From assembly GCA_942486035.1 (NCBI GenBank), contig CALNXK010000037.1:2256001-2320000 (forward strand): a stretch of 64,000 nucleotides of DNA, given 5' to 3'. The notes below the pieces were generated by a model, which worked only from the letters and a program-made list of their open reading frames with translations, was not told the origin of the DNA and ran no database searches. The translations under genes and the position numbers were made by a program. Below are positions 57,108-64,000 of the stretch, piece by piece; position 1 is the first letter of the stretch; each line of letters opens with the position of its first letter. This DNA comes from Porites lobata. Its lineage: Eukaryota; Cnidaria; Anthozoa; Scleractinia; Poritidae.

Positions 57108-58242
57108 ATGGTAAGTGACCAATAACCAATGGAAATTATTCTTTTGTCGTAAGAGGATCGAAACAACCAATCACAAGATCGCTTACATAAAAGCTTCAAT
57201 CGGCGGGAAAGAATCAAGTAAGAAGGTGCGAACGCTCGTAAAATGTGATCAGGAGTTATTGTTTTGAAGGTTTTTATCCACAAAAGGTTTTGAGTACTTA
57301 ATAGACGCCTTTTTGTCTTCCAGGTAATGAATTTGTTCAGTGATGTATGTGAGTGATATGATATCGTTAAAGTTGTAGTGCCAGATTTAAACGAAAGCAA
57401 CCAGGCCCCAGTTGTTCGAAAGGCGGATAGCGCTATCCAGCTTTCGAACAACCAGGGCCAGTTCTATAATATGCTCGTTTCGTCAAAGCTTAAGTCAAAC
57501 CATAATCTCGATTTAGCGCACCCCTCACTACAAAAATACTAAATTACTAACCATTAAAATGTAGTGACGCTACATATCTCATTTTAGACCATAAATCCAT
57601 AACGGGGAAAATATGCACTCCGCACTCCGCAAACTAATGCTGAGGGCAACTCTGAGCAGAAGGGAAATTTGATATCATAGTGTTTACACTCCGTGTTTTC
57701 TGCCCTTCGGGCCTCAGTTTGGTCTCAAAATAAGGGGGGCCCTACCCTGGATCCACCACTGCAGTTGAACTTCCACTACCACCACCTGTCCTCAAAATAC
57801 CAGTCATTTTGGCAGAATCATTCAAATTCTTCAACCAAATTTAGTATTTGAGTTTTAACTTTTGTGTTGTTTGATTTGCCTGGAAAGCATGGCTATTTGT
57901 CCAAGGCGGGTATGTGCCCATAATAGTTTGTGACATCAGTTATGTAAATGACACATATATAAAAAATACTTTCTGTTTGCGAAATGAAAAATAGGGATAT
58001 AAAAAGGGTCACAATAAAGAGTCTCCTGTCTTAAACTGGGTAGAAAAATGAACTGTTTTTATCTTAAACAGAGTCACAGATTGAAGGCCTCAGCAGCACA
58101 CCTCCATCTAAGGTAATTGTGAAGAATAACTTCCCTGAAGTTTCCCTTCTGGGCTGCAAAGTAACCACTGGGCCATTAGTCATGATCAATGAATGTCACT
58201 GCATTTGTAAACTAAAAAATATATATTACAGTACTATTACAG

Positions 58243-58346
58243 TATTAGTATCCCTGGATGTCAACCAAGTGATACAACAGCTGATGCTAGTGGAATTTGT
58301 GGTGTTTACAGAGATGTAGGAGTGTGTGATTGTAACCATAGTGCTG
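58243..58346 (+). CDS. Candidate exon of a cysteine-rich (EGF-like) protein
   Basis: Acceptor ATTACAGTACTATTACAG and donor GCTG|GTAAGT enclose an open 104 nt (phase 2 in, 1 out) reading ISIPGCQPSDTTADASGICG then VYRDVGVCDCNHSA(G). The spacing C..C...C.C....G resembles an EGF-like half-domain, suggesting a secreted or extracellular protein. No neighbouring exon was identified, and the 450-bp AAGATCTT array follows directly, so this could be an isolated or decayed exon. Confidence 0.42.
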
Positions 58347-58383
58347 GTAAGTTTTTTTTAAGTAAATTAAAACCTCCCAGGTG

Positions 58384-58795
58384 GAAATCTTATTAAGATC
58401 TTGTAAGATCTTGTAAGATCTTGTAAGAATCTTGTAAGATGCTTATTAAGATTAAGATCTTATTAAGTTCTTCTAAGATCTTATTAAGATATCATATCTT
58501 AAAAGATTTCTTAATAAGATCTTGTCAATATCTTAATGTCTTTGTCATCCTTAAGATCTTACTAGATCTTATTAAGATCTTAATAAGATCTTAGAGTTTC
58601 TTACTAGGAAATTTTTCCTAAGATTTTTACAGTAACTTAATAAGATCTTAATAAGATCTTGGAGTTTCTTACTAGGAAATTTTTACTAAGATTTTTACAG
58701 TAACTTAATAAAATCTTAATAAGATCTTGTTAAGTTACTGTAAAAATCTTAATAAAAATTTCCTAGTAAGAAACTCTAAGATTTAAAAAAAAAAC
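58384..58795. repeat. AAGATCTT-type satellite-like array
   Basis: Dozens of overlapping 'aagatctt', 'ttaataagatctt' and 'cttgtaagat' words. From about 58590 a larger unit appears twice in direct orientation ('ttactaggaaattttt.ctaagatttttacagtaacttaataa', cited in part) and once inverted (58725-58780). Similar words return at the right edge (63.83-64.0 kb). Confidence 0.85.
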
Positions 58796-59679
58796 TTAAT
58801 AAGAACTAAGAACTTAAATAATAAAGGTGCCAAAATTAAGTTTTCAACTAACTCAGATCTGCATGGCCCTCTTAAAGAGATTGAGTTGTATTAAATCATG
58901 TTGCCGATTTTATTAAGAACAAATCCTATAATCAGAATTGAAGTTGCAAAACGTACCATAAAAATTTATTAATAACGCGTTTATGTCGGTGTAACCTTTG
59001 AACTTTTTCTTTGTTTTGTATTTACGTTTTTCTAGATTTCATTTTGTTGTCTTCTTAAAAGTTATCCTAAAAGTTTGTTTTACATCATCTGCAAGTGTAG
59101 CAGTTTCTAGCTCACACCAAGGATGAGCCTCAATAACATCTCTTTTAAATGAAAACTTATATTATTATTATTGTAAATGAAAGTTTGAAATAAGTCAAGA
59201 TCTTACTAGGATCAACTTTCAAAAATAATTATACAATCTTAGTCTAGATCTTAATTACATAAGGCGGAATACTGGTCGATTGGCTGAAAATAAGCCACTG
59301 TTAACCCTGTAATATTTTAAAAAAATGATTGGAACCAGGCTTAGCCTAAACTACCTGGGCTTTCATTGAAAAGAGAGAGAGAACAGTGTCAATTCCAGTT
59401 TAATTCCCTCAATAAACAGATCAGAGAGGGTTTAGGATACTAGCCCCATTAAGCTTAACCCAAGAGCTGTATAGTTAAACACAGATTTAAAAAATATTGT
59501 TTCCTTCATAAAAGCAGCTGCCCTCTGAATTTAGCTTATTGCAACTCCTGAGTGCAAATTAAAAACCCTATTGAATTTCATTTGAATCTTGTGTGTTCCA
59601 ATTTCTGTGTCTGTTTTTCATTTTTTAAAACCTCGTTTATAAATTACATGTTTACAACCCTTGCATCAGGAGTGCGGTC

Positions 59680-59900
59680 AAACGCATAGCAAGCCCGGCC
59701 ATTGCCAAGGTCTTGGCTGGGCTTGCCAGGAAAGCGTGGCGTGGAAAAGCCTGGTAAGCCCGGTCAAGGCCAGGGTTTTGAGGTAAGCCTGGCCATAGAA
59801 GCGTGACTTTTTTGGCCATGCTAAAAAATAGGCTGGCATTTCATGGCTTTCCCGGCCAGAAAACCAGAAGCCGGGAAAGCCAAGAATTCGTGGCCATGTT
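59680..59900. repeat. GGCC-rich irregular repeat block
   Basis: 'aagcccggcc', 'aagcctgg', 'ggccagg' and 'gccgggaaagcc' recur every 15-25 bp in an otherwise AT-rich region. The minus frame at 59678-59935 reads through it and has no family pattern. Confidence 0.65.
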
Positions 59901-60179
59901 CTACAAGTGACAGCAATAAGAACTAGAAACAACAATAAGAAAGGTATGTTTTTACAGGATCAATACCAAAAATAGAAAATACAGAGTTTTAAGAAATTAG
60001 TGCAAGAAAAGGAAAAACATAGATCATAAGGCTACAACAAGTCCACTACTCTCTTTCCACAAAGTTTGGCATTCTAGCAAAACACAAATCTTGCTTGTTT
60101 CCACTCAGATAAAAAACTTTTTTTTCAATAGCAGTAACACTGAATTACTTATATATAGATACATGAAGTAATATAAAGT

Positions 60180-60840
60180 TAATTTTCAATATTTGACGAC
60201 AAAAGCGATTCTGCAAAGATTATATAAAACCATTTAAGCAATAGAAAACGTTTTCTGTGTTTGCATAGCCTGATATAAACATAAGAGGGGTTGGGAGAAT
60301 TGAGACAGTTATTGAAACCCAAGACGCAGTCGAGGGTTTGCATAACGGTCAAGAATTCTCCCAGCCTCATGCGAGTGCAAACACAGGAAAAAATATTTTC
60401 TAGTGCTTTTATGAAATAACTTTCCCAAGAAAAATAGCAAAACTCTGTTGTTTAGAGCACTGATTAAAAGAGAAATTGTTACCAGTCGTGAAGTCTTGTA
60501 CTCGAAGCTTGTACAGTTAATCAGTCCTTGTTTTCCAAATAAGATGCTTTTCTCACTTAAAATGTCAGCTCAAGCAAAAAAAAACTTGACACAGCATGTT
60601 TCTAAAGATTTTTCAAGTTTCAGCCGACGAGGAAATAGGTAAATAAACTAAACTTCTTGTCGACTAATTATTTTTCAACTCAAAATCTTTTTTAAATTCT
60701 TGCCTGCGTGATTAGCGCGCAAAAAGCAAAACATATTGACGTCACAACCATGCCTACATACTCTCATGCAAACACGCCTCTCGGCTAATCAGAGCGCACG
60801 TACTATCTGAGTTATTTTATAAACTGAAATATATACAAGT
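60180..60840. repeat. Dispersed coral repeat ('gttgggagaatt ... gacgtcacaacc')
   Basis: Contains 'tttgcatagcctgatataaa', 'gggttgggagaattgagaca', a complementary 'tcaagaattctcccagcctc' and 'aaaacatattgacgtcacaa'. I recall this as a repeated coral sequence. A frame at 60448-60642 inside it is not called. Confidence 0.5.
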
Positions 60841-61009
60841 ACCTCCTATTCTGAATTTTCTGTATGGTTCTTTTTCATCTGCATGGGTAATTTATTTAAC
60901 TGTGAGGATCATTTCTACTTTCATATCTATATCCACATGTCCAAAAAAAATTGTCATTTCATGAAAGCTCAATTATTTCCATTCATGTCATTTCCACCAT
61001 TGGGTACAC

Positions 61010-61135
61010 TAGCTCACCATGGCCAGCTCTCCAGCTGGCTTGATAATTTTAATGGTTAAACGATTGCATCCGATCAATCGCATAGCTAGGTCAGGATTCG
61101 ATTCCCGATCAAGCCTTTAATTTTTTCAGGTACTT
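61010..61135 (+). mobile_element. tRNA-derived SINE relic
   Basis: 'gattgcatccgatcaatcgc' followed by B-box-like 'ggattcgattcccg' and 'atcaagcctttaattttttc'. The D-arm is missing. Degraded head of a tRNA-type retroposon. Confidence 0.5.
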
Positions 61136-62498
61136 GCTCAACCTTTTAGATAATGTCCATTTTACTGCAAGGATCATTTCCATTTTTATAACTGTTTCTT
61201 ACTGCAATGTGTTCCTTGGATTTACCGTTCCTCGTAGGTCGAAAGTCCACTTGAACATGCGAACAGTTCCTTGCTTTGCATGCTTTTTGAGCTTCCTTTT
61301 GGTAGAGTTCGTTCAACTAATGAATGATGTGATCAAGGTGTCTTTGGTTAGATCAGATTTCCATACACTAAGCTGTGAGCTTTGTCCAACATGGATCCGT
61401 CCAACATGAACAACAGCCACAACACGTTTTTCGTCGCAGTTCTTTGATTGATAATGTAGTCCAACATTTTCTTTCCCAACTTAAAAGAACAACGTTAAGT
61501 TTACCTCTTGCTCTCAACACTTCAAATGCGTTGGTTCATCTTAATTAACGCTGAAAATAACTGCTATTTAGACCCAAACGGGAGCACATCGCATTAGTCG
61601 CCATGTTTTCTTGTTTCCCAGGCCTCCACGTGTGCCTTTGGCACATGCGCGATTTGATTTACTTTGTCACGTGCGGCTTTTGAACCAATAGAAAAGTGTG
61701 AAATGAACTTCCGTTGAATAGTTCAAATTCACGCGGACTTCACAAGCAACAAAGTATTTTCGTAAGACCGTCTTTCCATTATCCGTGTTATTTTCGAGAC
61801 AAAGTGATCAATTGCGAAGTTTGTGTTCACATAAAGCATGTTTGCAAGTGAGTTTACTCAGCTGGATTAATGTGGAAAGGTATGTTTTCCAATAACTTTG
61901 CGTAAATATCCTTATAAAGTTCAAAGATGCATGCAAAGATATGCCATTGATCAGATCCCTTTTTGCTGCTTTTTGTTTACTGCAGATCGAAATAACTGTA
62001 CTCTTTGTTGCAAATAGTCAATGGAATACTCTGAAAACTGTTTGTTCTGGCGCTACAAGGTTATAGCAGACTTGTCAAGACCAATGTTAGACAGGAGAAG
62101 AAATAGCATAATAAGTAAAGTTTCTAATGGCTACTATACAGGTTAGAAGCAATAAATTTTCAGTTAATTCATAAGGACTTGAGACTTGAACTTACATATA
62201 AAATATTAGAATACAGCCTGTAGGTTTGTTTATTTGAACTTTAATTCATAGTATAAGTTGCATAAGGTTGTAAGCTTCTGGTACATGTAATCTTAATATC
62301 ATTGCTCCAATAGTAAGGTCACAAAACAACTAGCAATGATTAGAGTCCATTTTATAAAAAGGTGTGATAATCTACATAGTAATTCACAATTTTCTTTCAT
62401 TGTATTTATAAACTGACAAAACTTATAATGTTTTGTTTTTTCTCTTCTTTTCCTTGATTTTTGTGGAGGAAATACATGTAGATGGACAAATCCAATGA

Positions 62499-63049
62499 AT
62501 AGGCCACTTGCACTAAGATGTCACGTGACCAATGCTTCCTTTAAACAATGAGTTGGAATCTTGCTGATGCCAAAAATTGACAGAGCACGTAAAACTTATC
62601 ATACAACAGCCTGAACTGAAATTTGAGAGGAAACGCATTCAAGGGAGATATTTATGGCACAAAGTAGTATGATTTGTATTGACCGGCATGTTGGAGGGCA
62701 AGTATGCCCTCCAACATGGCGGCCAAAACTACTTTTAGCTTATATCTTGTTAAATGTGTGATAGTTATGCTCAGATGTGCTGTAAACTTTGGCACATATT
62801 TTCAATATTTTCCTTGAAGTTTAAGTGCACAATTTGTGTTCAGAAAGGGATACTTCATAATTTTAAAAATCGCATTTTGGTCATGTAATCATTTTAAGAA
62901 AATGGTGCGGCTTTGAGAAACCAAGTAACTATTATTTTATATAAGATATGACCCACTAATCGTTTTTCGAAGGCAAAATCATATAACTTTCATTTTCATA
63001 AAAACAATGTCACATGACCTCTTGGTGCAAATGGCAGTTTTGGCCTATT
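62499..63049. mobile_element. MITE, 'aataggccacttgcac' family, with central hairpin
   Basis: Left 'aataggccacttgcac...gtcacgtgacc', right 'gtcacatgacctcttggtgc..ttttggcctatt' as inverted complement. Near the centre lies a perfect 14-bp inverted repeat, catgttggagggca-agta-tgccctccaacatg (62687-62718). Confidence 0.75.
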
Positions 63050-63185
63050 GAACATTGTTTAAGTAACTGGTAAAATAGCATGATTTAAAAAAGATAATTA
63101 AAACTACGCGATGCCAATTCATTGAAAGATACAAATGACATTATGGTGTTTTTGCTACAGGGGTGTACTTTGTCATACTCAGAGT

Positions 63186-63424
63186 GCAAAGAAAGTCAGT
63201 TTTACAGCCTGCCATTCAGGCAAGCTGTAGCTAGCATGTATTAGCCCACATGTCATTTTAACTAGCCCCAAACCCTTTTTGTTAAGCAGGATTGATTATA
63301 GTCCTTCTGCAATTTGAATTTCCCCGAATAACAGCACTTACCCGTCCAGCAAGTTAAGAGCAAAAATCACTAGCCCGATAGCAAAATCCACTAGCCCTGG
63401 GCTATCGGACACGACTTTCTTTGC
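63186..63424. mobile_element. MITE, 'gcaaagaaagt' family, copy 2
   Basis: Starts gcaaagaaagtcag and ends gactttctttgc; inverted relative to the copy at 43093-43311. Confidence 0.88.
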
Positions 63425-64000
63425 ACGCCGCGTACTGGACTTGAACTAATAGTCTGCCCTTTCTGTTTTGTTTCTGAACTAGAGTATATTAAAAATGTGT
63501 ACATTTGAATTAAAAATAGCTTGTTTTGTGGAAGGATTTTTTGTCAGGCATACCTTTTAATGAGTAAAATGTTAAATTAAGAAACTATTCTTTTTTTTTT
63601 CAAAATCCAGTATCTTGACTTAATAATTTTTTTAAAAATACATATATATATATATATGTTTCAGTAGTGCAATGTTACTTTTTCTTGAATTCACTATTTT
63701 TAATTAATGAGGCAAATAAATGTAACACCAAACATGGAGATTGACTGAGAAAGTCTTTGCAATTGACGTGGGGGACTCCTTTTTAAAGAATCAGGTCTTG
63801 ATCTTTTGTCAAGGAAACATTCCAGAATCCTGACCAAGAAAGTTGAAAGCTCTCTCAACAATACCTTTTTTTCATCTTGCAAGATTGTGTTAGAATCTTG
63901 ACCAAGCTCTTTGCAAAATCTAGAACTTCAGAGACAAAATCTTGAAAACATTAAGAAAAGAAGTTGTTAAGATTCTAGTTACAGTTCAAACCAAGATCTC
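63425..64000. other. No gene recognised at right edge
   Basis: AT-rich, with a short (TA)n run at 63640-63657. From 63830 there are 'aagatct/aatcttg' words like the 58.4-kb array, apparently continuing beyond the window. Confidence 0.5.

Noticed and set aside
56828..57118. 96-codon plus-strand frame at the WD40 promoter
   Set aside because: Antisense of exon 1 and its 5' leader; no splice or family support.
60448..60642. Frame containing MSAQAKKNLTQHVSKD with a donor-like end
   Set aside because: Lies in a block I recognise as a dispersed repeat; no acceptor or next exon.

Overview
The window is nuclear DNA of a cnidarian, most likely a stony coral. It is AT-rich, gene-sparse and intron-rich (GT..AG splice sites), packed with short inverted-repeat transposons (MITEs) and tRNA-derived SINE relics of kinds I recall from coral sequence. 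There are no bacterial features. Most open frames over 60 codons are chance, repeat-derived or antisense shadows, and many start at TTG. The real genes had to be assembled from short exons using splice sites, phase and protein family patterns.

Layout. (1) 4.4-5.3 kb, minus strand: the 5' part of a nuclear-receptor gene. A 31-nt first coding exon is followed by a DNA-binding-domain exon (NR2/RXR/TR2-4-like, P-box CEGCKG). The ligand-binding domain was not found; one tentative hinge exon is listed. (2) 5.3-20 kb: no confident gene. It holds diverged arrays, MITE families, minisatellites, a decayed repeat-associated ORF and a tentative last exon of the next gene. (3) 20.2-57.0 kb, minus strand: one large gene of 31 phase-compatible coding exons (one of them optional), giving 1,024 codons. 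It encodes a WDR49/WDR64-type protein with an N-terminal EF-hand region and many WD40 repeats, the family linked to motile cilia (CFAP337). The start (56965) is clear; the 3' end is uncertain. (4) 36.2-37.2 and 40.9-41.8 kb, plus strand: two intronless paralogous rhodopsin-family GPCR genes, nested antisense in the 10.3-kb intron 18. (5) 57.1-64 kb: a possible divergent promoter, one cysteine-rich plus-strand exon candidate, a long AAGATCTT-type array, a GGCC-rich block and several MITEs.

The WD40 gene and the GPCRs share a locus by nesting; nothing shows shared function. The most unusual DNA structures are a 132-bp direct duplication flanking a segment copied from 1.3 kb away, a MITE inside a MITE with a perfect 10-bp target-site duplication, and a probable GC-AG first intron in the WD40 gene. 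I saw no clearly new multi-gene system.
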